Positions 33,617 to 44,390 of a stretch of 64,000 bases of DNA are shown piece by piece. Position numbers and translations under genes: made by a program. The notes under the pieces were generated by a model. That model was not told where the DNA came from. It made no database searches and saw only the letters and a list, made by a program, of their open reading frames with translations. Within the stretch, counting starts at the first letter, position 1, and every line of letters begins with the position of its first letter. This DNA comes from Amaurobius ferox (taxonomy: Eukaryota; Arthropoda; Arachnida; Araneae; Amaurobiidae). The stretch spans positions 310,001-374,000 of the forward strand of contig OX578149.1 of assembly GCA_951213105.1 (NCBI GenBank). Reading direction: 5' to 3'.

Positions 33617-35849
33617 CTGAGGATAGAGTTTAAACAGGCCAAAGTACATACACACATACACTCAAAAATTGAAATATCTCTCTCTCAGATATCTTAAATC
33701 ACTGTTAATTCTGAGTAACAAAGATTCCCTTCATAATTATTATTTATAACCAGCAAAAAAATTTATTCAAGGTATTGCTTACTACCTTAATTACACTATA
33801 AATTCTTTTAATACTACAATACCTTTAATACTAAAATACATTCTCTACAAAGTCATGCTAATCTTTATTTTCTTTCAACCTATACTAAAAAGTTTCCTAT
33901 CCTTAAGATTTAACCTTCTCTCCGAATTGCCATGCCATGTATTACCAATTATTCGTTTTCTGTATCTCATTACATCTATACAAAATATTTTTCTAATATC
34001 ACCATTAAAAAAAAGAAAGAAAGAAAAACAATTTCTCTCCGAATTCCTATATGCCCAAAAATGAAATGTCATTCATCAACCTTTTGTAGTTATCGAACGA
34101 TTTATCCTAATTTCTTTAATCGGACACCCTTTATTTTCTCCTTTTAATCCAAATTTTGCCTTTCAAAACTTCCAATTAATAATTGGTAATTTAGTCATGT
34201 TCTCCTCTGTGACAGAAGCTATTAATTCAGCCTTATCTCTGTTTTTCTCTCTATCCATTGCTATTTTTGTTTCAGGTCTTCCCCTTACTTCGTTTTGTGT
34301 TCGACTTCGCGTACCCCTCCGTGTATTCATTTGTCTATCACACTCTCCGGTATTATCCCTAAAATCATTTCCCGAATTATTTTCTCTAGGATTCCTTCTT
34401 TCTCTTTCTAAATTATTTTCTCTAAAATTCCTCTCCTCCAACCTATTGTATTTTTTTCCAAAATTTTGTCTACCTCTCTGCGTACCAATTTCAACTCTAA
34501 ATTCATTCCTAAAATCTCTTACCACCGGTGTTTTGTAGTATTTGTCAACATTTTGTCTATTCCTCTGTGTATTGATTTCTTCTCTAAATCTATTACTGAA
34601 ATTCCTTTCCTCCGATTTATTATGTCTTTCCCCGAAATCCTGTCTATTTCTCTGCGTATAAATTCCTTCTTTAAATTTATTCCTAACATTTCCTTCCTTC
34701 GATTTATTTGTAATTTTTGTCAAAATTTATCGCATCTCTCTGTATTATTTTCTCTCTTAAATTCATTTCTAAAATTCCTTTCCTTCGATTTATTATAATT
34801 TCTTCCAAAGTTTAGCGCATCTCTCTGTGTATTATTTTGCCTTCTAAATTCATTTCTAAAATTTCTTTCCTTCGATTTATTATAATTTCCTCCAAAATTT
34901 AGCGCATCTCTCTGTATATTATTTTCTCTTCTCAAATCATACCTCACAGGACTTCTTTCATATCTATATAAGGGAGATCGATCCCTGTGTCGTTGTGAAT
35001 TTTGAATAAATTCTCCTTCAGTCCCCCAAACTAGTTTAAAGGCCTAAACTTTTTATTTTCATCTCTCCTCCGAACATATCTGTGCTCCCCTCTAGAGTCT
35101 GCATAATTTCTCTCATCACCATAAGATGCAGGATTTCTGTCCCAATTCTGAAAATTTCGCCGATCTCTTATGTTAATTTCGTCTCTGGGTCGCCCGTCGA
35201 AATTTCTACGTCTGTCGTTGGCTGGGTCCCACCTGCCCTGCCTTTCTGTGACCACAAAATTTGCATCTCAGCTAAACGGTGAATAATTTCGAGTATTGTG
35301 TGTATATCTGACTTCTCTTCCATTATTATTATTTTGTCTTAAATAATTTCTACATTCCCTCATAAAATGCCCAGATCTGCCACAAAAATGACACAAAAAA
35401 GTGTTTTGTTTTTTTTCTACCTCTGCGTGATCTTTGACTTTTCAGTTATTAATCTCTTTAGTTATATTATCCAATAATTGTGCATTAAATTGTTCTTGTT
35501 CCTTGCGTAATTCCTGTATGTCATTTTTTTTAGATATATTATTCACCGCTACCACCATTGCCGCTAAATTAGCTGATTCTAAATTCTGCGCTATCTTTAC
35601 CGCTTCTGTGAAATTTTTGGAGTTACCTTTAATTACTTTGATTTGGAACTCGGGTCTAATTGCTTCGATGAATTTACTGAGGCTTAATTTGTCAATTATC
35701 TGTTGTGTGTCATCATTTATCCGCGCCTCTCCTATGTATTCTAAAGTAAGTGTCCTAATTCTGTGTGATAGTTGATTTATGTTTTCGCTTTGTCCTTGTT
35801 TTATAGATGAAAAAATTACTTGGTTGGCGGTGATATGGGGTTTGTCTGT

Positions 35850-35907
35850 TGAAGACCCAGACCGTCCGACTCGTTCGAGGACTTAGAGCATCTATTTGGA
35901 CGGCCGG
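35850..35907 (-). mobile_element. 58-bp micro-SINE, second copy
   Basis: 58 bp lie between TGGGGTTTGTCTGT repeats (35836-35849 and 35908-35921). The ends match 618-676: CCGGCC at its minus-strand start and CTGGGTCTTCA at the end. The outer stem pairs CCGTCC with GGACGG, where the other copy pairs CCACACA with TGTGTGG. An inner CTCG-TT-CGAG hairpin is present. It lies in the gag codons for Thr-Asp-Lys-Pro. Confidence 0.75.
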
Positions 35908-35921
35908 TGGGGTTTGTCTGT

Positions 35922-36305
35922 TGTTGTTGTTGAGACCCAGACCGTCCGACCTACCAGAAAGGTGTAAGGTAACTGTATGGACGGCCGGGAAGTGCCACCC
36001 AATTTAGACCGGAACCCAGTGGGGGAGGCATCCACAGGGACCGTACCCTCCTTCCCCTACCACCAACCTCTCGGAAGGACTTACGGACCCACATGTTTAA
36101 CGTGATCGTACTCCGCATGAACACGGCGGCATTTGTGGTAGCGTGCAAATCTAGCGCGCAAACCACGGGGATACCGCACCCGAGATGGCCAACAGCACGC
36201 GGTGTTCCGAGGTGGTCACCCACCAAGTACTAACCGCGCCCGATGCTGCTTGACTTCGGTGATCTAACGAGAACCGGTGTTTTCAGCACGGTACGGCGGT
36301 TGGCC
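35922..36305 (-). mobile_element. Composite 5S-headed SINE in element A gag
   Basis: On the minus strand it begins TGGCCTT-adjacent GGCCAACCGCCG with a complete 5S-like head (ACACCGGTTCTCG, ATCACCGAAGTCA, GGGCGCGGTTAGTACTTGG). Then comes the tRNA-like A-box piece without a B box, the shared body, and a CAACAACAACAACA tail. It shares the TGGGGTTTGTCTGT duplication (35908-35921 and 36307-36320) with the micro-SINE next to it, so two insertions used one site. Confidence 0.9.
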
Positions 36306-36918
36306 TTGGGGTTTGTCTGTGAAAAAGTCCAAGAATTTTTGTTTGAAAACTTCAAATGAGGTTTCACTCCTCAATTCTCGAGAACTCATATAAAATTTTC
36401 TAGCATTTTCCCGTAATCTTGATTTAATTATAACTAATTTCTCTGCATCATTCCAATTACCCAGTTCTGACAACGCATTGAAGTGTTCAAAAAACATTTT
36501 TGTTTCCTCCATGTCTTCCCCATTTAATTCCCCTAATAAATGTGTAATTCCCGGAATTTTACTGACGTGAGCTACTGGGGCATCGTCCCCTTCTTCTGCC
36601 ATTATTGAAACGCAAAAAAAAAAAATTTTCTCTGAGATTTCCTAACCAAAATCCTGTACCCTAAGTGCAATTCTCCCTTCCTACCAAAATCCTATGACAT
36701 ATAATAAACAATAATTGTCATGCAACATATATACATTCCTAACATTAAAATTCTCGTACATAAAATTCTACTTTCACATAAAAATACACTCCTAATATGT
36801 ATACTAAATATTTCTAATTTCCCCAAATTCTCCTAAAAATAATACATATATCCTCCTAGCATGGCATAACAATTTGTAGAAAAGAATTGAAAAACATGTT
36901 TTTTTTACTTCCTTTAAA

Positions 36919-37030
36919 ATCCTCATTTCCGAGAAAAAAAAAATTTATTTAAAATTTTCCTAGCATACATATCCTAAAATCCTCATTTCCGAAAAAGAAA
37001 AAATTTATTTAAAATTTTCCTAGCGTACAT
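36919..37030 (-). repeat. Tandem pair in element A leader
   Basis: AAAATCCTCATTTCCGA followed by an A run and TTTATTTAAAATTTTCCTAGC occurs twice, between the gag start and the 5' LTR. Confidence 0.8.
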
Positions 37031-37121
37031 AACGTAAAATTTAGCGTACACAAAAAAAAAAAATTCAGTAATTCTATTAATTATTCTTTATTTCGTATCT
37101 TTGGTCACGAAAACCATTTTC

Positions 37122-37938
37122 TGCTGCGTGGTAAATACCACACATTCTTTCAGAACGCTATAAATACTTAATATGTTCATGGAACATTAAGTTAAAGGCT
37201 GTCGTGATCGTAAGTGATTTAAGCTGAAAATTAAAAGGTAATTAAAAAGGTTTGGAAATGAGGACACGAATTAGATTTAAAATAACAAAAAGGTTTTATT
37301 TTCACTATTTAATATTAAAATATGAAAAGATAAGATTTGAGCTTACAAGTTGCTCCCTTAAAATATTAACACCTCGTAAATCCTTATTTCCTCGTAATTC
37401 ATTAATCATTAATTCTACCATAATCTTACTCACAATTCTCAAATATTAAAATAGTCACACACTTCAAAAAAGGCTAGTTACTTTCATAACATTATTCCTC
37501 ACATAGAGGTATTTAAAAGAGCGGAGAGGAGAGATACTAAATTACTGAGTGCTGTGCGAAGTCAAAGATTTTACCTCTGCTTCTTGGGACATCGGCCGGG
37601 TGTTCGGTTGATCAGGCAGGGGATCGGGAAGCATCTCGCTCCGACGAGGTTTTTAATATCTTAACTCCACAAAATCTAAAAAGGCACTCTCGACTTTTTC
37701 TGCCAAAAAACTCTCTTCAAAACTTTCAATTTGATCTCTCCTCCCTCTCAAATTTTATTCGCTGCCAGGTCCTAAGCCCCCCTCAATATTATTGGAGAAC
37801 ACTTGTATCATCACTTTCAGTGGCCAGTCCGTGACAGAAGGGCTTGGCCAGTAGCCCCTGAATTATTACTTGCAGGTGGCTGGGGTCCAACGCTCCTGCG
37901 TGAACCCCTGGGCTTAACTGCGCCCCCAACGACCGCTT
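37122..37938 (-). repeat. Element A 5' LTR, left piece
   Basis: It matches 31936-32690 with a few changes and one extra segment of about 31 bp. It stops where the Copia element begins; CGCTT (37934-37938) is the Copia target duplication. Confidence 0.9.
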
Positions 37939-38819
37939 TGTCGGCTGCTATTTGCTGTGTTAGCTGAGTGACTTGACTAGAAAATTTGAAAGTCATTTGC
38001 AGATTTAGCAGTGTTGGTCATATCCCTATCCGAAGTGCTGGTAGAAAATTTTTGTAGCAGATGATACGCAGTAGTGATGTGTTTTCTCAAGAAAGCAAGC
38101 TCGTTAAACACAAACACAATTTATTTGTTGTGAGATCCATTGCATCAGATGAAGTTACAAAATAAAACACTGTAACATTCGTTGCAAAGCAAAACTATAT
38201 ACAATGAGCTAGCAAGCTCATGAAAAAGGTTTTGAACAGTCTATGACTAGGCACACACTCTCAGTTATTATAACATCGGTAAGTAGAAAAAACAGCTACT
38301 GTACGACTCATGTCGTGCACGTTAATGAAGCCACCATCATCAGGTCACACGTCATGGCTTTAGAAGTTAGACTACTCTCTACCGATCAAGGTCTGCCTTC
38401 CATACAAGGTCTTTCACCGTCGATCACCGTCTGATCGATCTGACTATACGTCGAGTCTTAAGTCTGCATAACTACAAGATCTTAAACTCTGAAAAGTCTC
38501 CCACGTCTACTACATGGTCAGTCAAGGTCTGCCACGTCTACTACATGGTCAGTCAAGGTCTGTAAAGTCTCTGAATAACTGAGAATGTGTCCTATCATAT
38601 ATACACTGTGATGGGTACGCTCCGGAACACAACCGTTGACGGCAGCGCCCTCACTATATGCAAATCAGAATGCGCGCGCGGCGAGATGGCGATTTGCATG
38701 AATGGCATGTTCTGTTCCCGTCACGAGTCGTTCACGAGAACGGTAGAACCATTCTAAAAATGTAAACACGTTCTCGCGATAACGAGAATCGCGACGAAAA
38801 CAGAACCAAGTTTCCAACA
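37939..38819 (-). repeat. Copia 3' LTR
   Basis: 881 bp, ends TGTCGGCTGC and TTTCCAACA as written. It contains the octamer pair ATGCAAATCAGA/GATTTGCATGA (about 38657-38703), a minus-strand TATATATGA box near 38598, AATAAA (TTTATT at 38120-38125 as written), and a doubled 31-bp unit (CCACGTCTACTACATGGTCA) at about 38500-38565. Confidence 0.95.
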
Positions 38820-38834
38820 ATCGGCCCCCTCATG
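38820..38834 (-). other. Copia polypurine tract
   Basis: Minus strand reads GCATGAGGGGGCCGAT directly before the 3' LTR start TGTTGG. A GAGGGGG core in this position is the usual plus-strand primer. Confidence 0.7.
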
Positions 38835-39059
38835 CAAAACCCCAAATCTCGACGCACGTGCTATCAAACAATGAAGTTATTCTAAAAAACATAACAGCAA
38901 AAATGTCAAGTTCTTTAGTATCCAGCAAAAACATAAAGTATATATATTACTTTTCATGTTAAGCAAAAAAAAATTTATCATTGAAAGAAAATTTTAGATA
39001 TCATTGAAACACTAAGTTCCAAAAATTTAATTTAAGTCAAAATTTAAGTTTCAAGAAAT

Positions 39060-39602
39060 TTAAGTATAATAATTTAAATTTAACATTTAAGATTAAAAAA
39101 TTTTACTATAAATATCAAATTCAATTTGTGTAGAAAATTTTATGTATAATTATTAAATTTAACATTTAAGATTAAAAAAATTTCACTTTAAATATCAAAT
39201 TCAATTATTTAGAAAATTTTATGTATAATTATTAAATTTAACATTTAAGATTAAAAGAAAATTTCACTTTAAATATCAAATTCAATTATGTAGAAAATTT
39301 CATGTATAATTATTAAATTTAACATTTAAGATTAAAAAAAATTTCACTTTAAATATCAAATTCAATTATGTAGAAAATTTTATGTATAATTATTAAATTT
39401 AACATTTAAGATTAAAAAATTTCACTATAAATATTAAATTCAATTTGTAGAAAATTTCATGTATAACTATTAAATTTAACATTTAAGATTAAAAAATTTC
39501 ACTATAAATATCAAATTCAATTATGTAGAAAATTTTATGTATAATTATTAAATTTAACATTTAAGATTAAAAAAAATTTACTATAAATATTAAATTCAAT
39601 TA
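39060..39602 (-). repeat. 79-bp minisatellite in Copia 3' untranslated region
   Basis: AACATTTAAGATTAAAAAA recurs at about 39082, 39161, 39240, 39321, 39401, 39478 and 39556, giving seven units of 77-81 bp. It lies between the gag-pol stop (39993) and the 3' LTR. Units differ by small indels in A and T runs. Confidence 0.9.
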
Positions 39603-39992
39603 TGGCTGTTCATTATCTCTGTCCAAGACCAGTATACATAATTAATACTAATAGCAATGACACAGATAATGAAAGATTTTTTTTTTTCTTTCTGTGTTGT
39701 ATTCAAATTTAAATAAGTGGTTTGTCATCAATGAATCATAGCCAAGTGTATGATAACAAGGAGTAAACACACAAAATAATACACATAAGCATAACTGTCT
39801 TATGCGGGAATTGAAAACATGGATATATATATACATTCAGTGTAATGTGAAAAATTTTAGAAAGTTCATTGTAAACAATACACATATATATACTCTAGAT
39901 ACAATTATCTGCATCACAGAGGGAGGAGTAAATTATACGATATCCTAACCATATTTTGTAAAAGAAAGAAAAAAAATTTAGAAGTTACAAAT

Positions 39993-42900
39993 TTAATCAT
40001 TTTTGTTTTTGAAAATTTGATTACAAAAGTTTAATGCTCTATCTATGGTCATTGGTTTTGTAAAGTAATCTGCTACATTTTCCTTGGTATTTACAAAAAT
40101 GATTTTAAAAGATTCATTCTCAACTAAATTCCTCAGGAAATGGTACTTTATATCAATATGTTTGGTTCGGTTATTCTCTATTGGGGAATTTGAAAAATTA
40201 ATTGCAGCTTGGTTATCACAGTAGATTATGCTATTATTTCTGTTAAATTTTAACCCTAGCTTCATACATTCCTCAATGATATTTTGTAGCCAAATAACTT
40301 CTTTCGCAGCTTCTGTCAATGAAACATATTCCGCTTCCATCGTTGACAGACTAACACACTTGTGTTTAAATGTACGCCAAGAAACGGGTACTCTATCTAT
40401 AAGAAATAACATACCCCCGAGTGACACCCTGTCATCCCTATTGGCGGCAAAATCCGAATCCGAGTAGCAATTTAAATTTAAGTTACCAATGCCTGATAAG
40501 TTTAACATGTAATTCTTTGTTTTCTCAAGATATCCTAAAAGTTTAAGTAATGCGTCCCAATGTTTCATGCCAGGATTCTCTTGGAATTGAGACAGAATAT
40601 TTACAGCGTAACATATATCTGGTCTAGTTCTACTTGACAAAAAGGCTAAACATCCTATCAAACTTCTGTATGGGATATTTTGCATTTGTTTTAATTCTCC
40701 ATCATTCATTGGGCAATCATTTTTACTCAACGTGATTCCTTTTGTAATAGGGAGTGAAGAAATAGGATATTTGAATTCTTTAAACATTTGGCAAATTTTA
40801 TCAATATACTGCCTTTGATGTATAAAAATTTTGTTATTGATTTCTGTAAATTCCACACCTAACAGTTTTTGGACCTTCCCTAGAGTTTTGATATCAAATT
40901 CTTCCTTTAGTAAAGAAACTGCATGATCAATATCACCTTGATGTTTTGAAAATAAAACTATGTCATCCACATATACCAACATTAATACTTTGTTCTGGTA
41001 AAAATATGCACAATTGCACCATTTGAGTTTGAAGAAATTTAATTTTCTCAAAGTGGTGTCAAGCTCATTATACCACTCTCTGCCGCTCTGATGTAAGCCA
41101 TATATTGCTTTTTTCAGCAAACAGACATGATTTTGTTGGTTCGGATCGACATATCCAGGTGGTTGTTTCATAAACACTTTGGCATTCAATTTAGCATAAA
41201 GGTATGCTGACTTGATGTCTAATTGAAAATGCTTCCAGTTAAGCAAACATACAAAAATTGCAAAAAAAGCTCTTATTAAGCAAAAATTTATAACGGGGCT
41301 AAATACTTCGTCATACGAATCCCCCTTCTCTTGTGAATATCCCTGAGCCACTAATCGAGCTTTGAATCTCTTTACTATTCCATTTTCATCCCTTTTGATG
41401 GTGTATACCCATCTGGATCCGATTATCTTTTGTGAGGTGGGTGTAGGCACTAAGTCCCAAACACCTCTCTCTTGCATTATTGCTATTTCATTATTCATGG
41501 CTTCTTGCCATTCTTGCGAGTGCGGAGATTCAATTGCCGATTTATAGTTTTTGGGAACTATTATCTCTATGTTGCTTGCCTCTGGCCTGGATTTGATATC
41601 CCTCTTTTCTCTGAAGTTAAACAAATTTTGGTCATAATGTATGTTAGCCTTAGCACAGAATTTTTTAACATCATTATGACTTCTCAGCCTATGTTTATCA
41701 CCCCTCACTGAGTAGTAAACATCAGTTCGAGTTCCATCAGGCCTGGGTACAGCTTTCCTTTCCCAATCTATGTTTGAACAGGGGGTCAGATCGGAATCAG
41801 CAGGAGAGTCCTCTTCCTCACTAGTATGACTAGTGTCATGGCTCTCACCTGCTTCTTCCTCTGACTCATTATCCAAACATCCCGATCCTGAATCTGATGT
41901 TCGAGTAAAACCCGATTTCTTTTGGGTGAAGTTTCTAGGTCGAATGGGGTCCAGGACGCCTTCCGCTGCTTCCATCTCCTCAAAACGGACATTGCTTATT
42001 TCTAATATTTTTCCTTCTTTCACAAGAAGAATTCTATAGCCCCTGGTATTTTCCGCATATCCTACCATAACTCCCAGTTGAGCTCTTAGGTCTAGCTTCT
42101 TCCTAAGCTGTTTTGCTATACCAGCATAAGCCTTACATCCAAAAACTCTGAGATGGGATACAGCAGGCTTCTTCCCATAGTACAATTCGTGTGGAGTTTT
42201 AACTTTAAATTTATGGCAAATCCTGTTCTTTGTATAAGTAAAACATAGGATTGCCTCTGCCCACATTTTGTCACCAACTTTGCTTTGATTAAGCATTGCC
42301 TTGACACAATCTAACGCTGTCAGGTTGAATCTTTCAGATACCCCGTTTTGTTCGGGTGTATAAGTGTTAGATCGTTCATGCTTAATCCCTAACTTTTTCA
42401 AAAAAGCTTTAAATTGACCGTGACAAAATTCCATGCCGTTATCAGTACGGATGCACAAAATCCTTTTGCCTAATTGTCTCTCCTGACAAGCTTGAAAATC
42501 CTGAAAAACTTTGAACACATCTGATTTTTGTTTTAAAATAAAAACAAACACCTTGCGGCTAAAATCGTCTGTAATAGTCAAGAAGTATTTGTTTCCCCCC
42601 AATGAAGCTACAGGCATTGGACCACAAACGTCCATGTGCAGTAATTGCAAAGGTTCTGTAGATCTAATCCTGCCTATTGATTTGTACGAAACTCTTTTAG
42701 ATTTTGCAAGTTTGCAATGAATGCAATTTACTTTTGCATATTTTAATTTTGGGAGTCCGTTTGCCGCGGAAACTTTACTTGTTTGGTGCAAGTAGTCTGA
42801 GTTAATATGGCCATATCTTCTATGCCATAATTCAGTTTTGTTCAGAATTTCAACTGTTGAACCACTAATTTTATTTGACTTTGATTTTAAATCAGATTTG

Positions 42901-44237
42901 TTTTTCCTTTTATTCAAGTTAGGCTTAATTTTGTTTTGACTTTGACTATTTGTTGCAGGGGTTTTTCTAACCTGTTTAGAATTTTTGTCCCTATCCTGAT
43001 CTCCTTTACGGCCCTCAACACTACTATTTAAACTTTTAGTTGAGTACTGTGGTTTTAAGAAATACAATCCTTCTTTACGTTTAGCGTAAAAGAAATTTTC
43101 TCCCTCAGGAGTCTTAAACCATAGAATACCTTTGGCTGCACTAAAAGAATAGCCCTGCTCTTCTAATACAGATGCGGCCAACAAGTTACGCCGTAATTTT
43201 GGTGAATACATAACATTTTGTAGCACAATATTATTTGTATGATCTTTAAATTTAACATACATGTTCACCGTTCCAATAGCCTCAACTGGGCTTTCCATAT
43301 CACCCACTGCTAGCGACATAGATGTATCCTTACATTTATCAAATTTTGAAAACATTTTAACATCATTACAAAAGTGTCGCGTAGCAGCGGTGTCAATCAC
43401 CCAGCTGAGCCTATTGTCAGGATTATCAACAATATTAGCTTCTACATTTATATTTGAAAATACTTCAATAATACTAGAGCTAGTCATCTTTTTCAATTTT
43501 GGGCATTGTGCCTTTACATGACCATTTTTATTACACATAAAACATGGTCCTATGACCTTAATAGACTTTTTAACTTTGGTAACATTTTTGCATTTAGCGT
43601 TAACATTTGAAAAATATACAGATGAATTGGAACTTACATTATTATTGTCATGATCCTTCCTCAACTGTCTAATCCTGCCCTCCTCCAAAGAGAGTTCTTT
43701 CTGAATTTTATCCAATTTAAAATCAGTATCGCTCCAGCGATAAATGATTTGGATGATACTCTGGTACTGGGCTGGGAGATACCGGATGGCTTGGAATGCC
43801 ACGTACACATCCTCCACGGGGTGATTCACGTTCTTGAGCTTGGTGACAGCTTTCCTTATCCTCGTACAGAATATGTCGATGGGCTCCTCGATTTCCGGGC
43901 GTAGACTGAAAAACTCGTCCAACAGATGAACTAAATTGGCGCGCGTTGGGGCCTCAAAATGCGCCTCCAACTTCTCCCACGCATCCGCCGGGCTGTCGTC
44001 GATATCGAGCAGTTCTCTGTACTCCGCCGAGATATTTCGAAACAGGATGGAAAGTGCGCGGTCGCTGCTGCGCATGTACTCCTCTCGCTCGCGGCGTGAC
44101 GTAGATTCGTCGACTGGTAATGCAGTACGGTTGATGTGGCCGTAACATCCTTCTCCTTTCAGGATAAATGAAATTTCATTACGCCAGGTGACGTAATTGT
44201 CCCTGTTTAACGCTTCTATGCCGTTGCTCACCTCCAT
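39993..44237 (-). CDS. Copia gag-pol polyprotein, intact
   Basis: A single 1414-residue frame, as in Ty1/copia elements with fused gag and pol. Order: gag domain (1-230), CCHC zinc knuckle CFMCNKNGHVKAQC (232-245), protease active site DTAAT (282-286), integrase zinc site H472, H477, C505, C508, integrase DDE at D536, D599 and E635, RT with D1007 and YVDD (1089-1092), and RNase H with D1260, E1303 and D1341. All RT, integrase and RNase H catalytic residues are present. The protease motif is odd: families usually have D-S/T-G-A, here the Gly is Ala. The start Met lies 153 bp inside the 5' LTR. The intact frame and near-identical LTRs suggest recent activity. Confidence 0.96.
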   Translation of the reverse strand: MEVSNGIEALNRDNYVTWRNEISFILKGEGCYGHINRTALPVDESTSRREREEYMRSSDRALSILFRNISAEYRELLDIDDSPADAWEKLEAHFEAPTRANLVHLLDEFFSLRPEIEEPIDIFCTRIRKAVTKLKNVNHPVEDVYVAFQAIRYLPAQYQSIIQIIYRWSDTDFKLDKIQKELSLEEGRIRQLRKDHDNNNVSSNSSVYFSNVNAKCKNVTKVKKSIKVIGPCFMCNKNGHVKAQCPKLKKMTSSSIIEVFSNINVEANIVDNPDNRLSWVIDTAATRHFCNDVKMFSKFDKCKDTSMSLAVGDMESPVEAIGTVNMYVKFKDHTNNIVLQNVMYSPKLRRNLLAASVLEEQGYSFSAAKGILWFKTPEGENFFYAKRKEGLYFLKPQYSTKSLNSSVEGRKGDQDRDKNSKQVRKTPATNSQSQNKIKPNLNKRKNKSDLKSKSNKISGSTVEILNKTELWHRRYGHINSDYLHQTSKVSAANGLPKLKYAKVNCIHCKLAKSKRVSYKSIGRIRSTEPLQLLHMDVCGPMPVASLGGNKYFLTITDDFSRKVFVFILKQKSDVFKVFQDFQACQERQLGKRILCIRTDNGMEFCHGQFKAFLKKLGIKHERSNTYTPEQNGVSERFNLTALDCVKAMLNQSKVGDKMWAEAILCFTYTKNRICHKFKVKTPHELYYGKKPAVSHLRVFGCKAYAGIAKQLRKKLDLRAQLGVMVGYAENTRGYRILLVKEGKILEISNVRFEEMEAAEGVLDPIRPRNFTQKKSGFTRTSDSGSGCLDNESEEEAGESHDTSHTSEEEDSPADSDLTPCSNIDWERKAVPRPDGTRTDVYYSVRGDKHRLRSHNDVKKFCAKANIHYDQNLFNFREKRDIKSRPEASNIEIIVPKNYKSAIESPHSQEWQEAMNNEIAIMQERGVWDLVPTPTSQKIIGSRWVYTIKRDENGIVKRFKARLVAQGYSQEKGDSYDEVFSPVINFCLIRAFFAIFVCLLNWKHFQLDIKSAYLYAKLNAKVFMKQPPGYVDPNQQNHVCLLKKAIYGLHQSGREWYNELDTTLRKLNFFKLKWCNCAYFYQNKVLMLVYVDDIVLFSKHQGDIDHAVSLLKEEFDIKTLGKVQKLLGVEFTEINNKIFIHQRQYIDKICQMFKEFKYPISSLPITKGITLSKNDCPMNDGELKQMQNIPYRSLIGCLAFLSSRTRPDICYAVNILSQFQENPGMKHWDALLKLLGYLEKTKNYMLNLSGIGNLNLNCYSDSDFAANRDDRVSLGGMLFLIDRVPVSWRTFKHKCVSLSTMEAEYVSLTEAAKEVIWLQNIIEECMKLGLKFNRNNSIIYCDNQAAINFSNSPIENNRTKHIDIKYHFLRNLVENESFKIIFVNTKENVADYFTKPMTIDRALNFCNQIFKNKND

Positions 44238-44376
44238 AGTCTTTAACTGTGACTAGAGTGCGTTGTTTACCTTTCTGCTTGATGCAAATGGCGCCGGTCG
44301 CGGCCCCCGTCGATGGAATTCACAACTCTTCACTGCTGCTTTATCACGGATAAAAGTTATGGCCTTGACATACTAC

Positions 44377-44387
44377 GGCCCATAACC
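44377..44387 (-). other. Copia primer-binding site for initiator tRNA-Met
   Basis: The plus strand reads GGCCCATAACC, identical to the anticodon stem-loop of initiator tRNA-Met, so the element RNA is complementary to it. It lies 3 nt from the 5' LTR. Drosophila copia is known to prime from an internal half of this tRNA, not its 3' end. Confidence 0.8.
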
Positions 44388-44390
44388 AAA

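Larger units (their letters stand above)
34163..36602 (-). pseudogene. Element A gag polyprotein, interrupted
   Basis: The gag begins MAEEGDDAPV at 36602 with a retrotransposon gag domain (MFFEHFNALSELGNW, ENARKFYMSS, FLDFFTDKP). It is cut by SINE insertions at 35836-36320 and resumes with VIFSSIKQGQSENINQLSHR through to LLDNITKEINN and a stop at about 35438. Beyond the stop a CCHC zinc knuckle follows (CHFCGRSGHFMREC, about 35350-35395), then a strongly basic tail (35255 to 34163) built of degenerate repeats of NFGRNYNKSKERNFRNEF. One stop, frameshifts and the SINEs inactivate it. No protease follows. Confidence 0.8.

Noticed and set aside
34197..34798. Plus-strand Ser/Phe/Leu-rich frames
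   Set aside because: They are antisense to the basic repeat tail of the element A gag.
39060..39602. CRISPR-like array of regular repeats
   Set aside because: Units of 79 bp abut each other without unique spacers and lie inside a eukaryotic retrotransposon.
40228..44148. Plus-strand and other-frame open readings across the Copia gene
   Set aside because: They are shadows of the 1414-codon minus-strand gag-pol.
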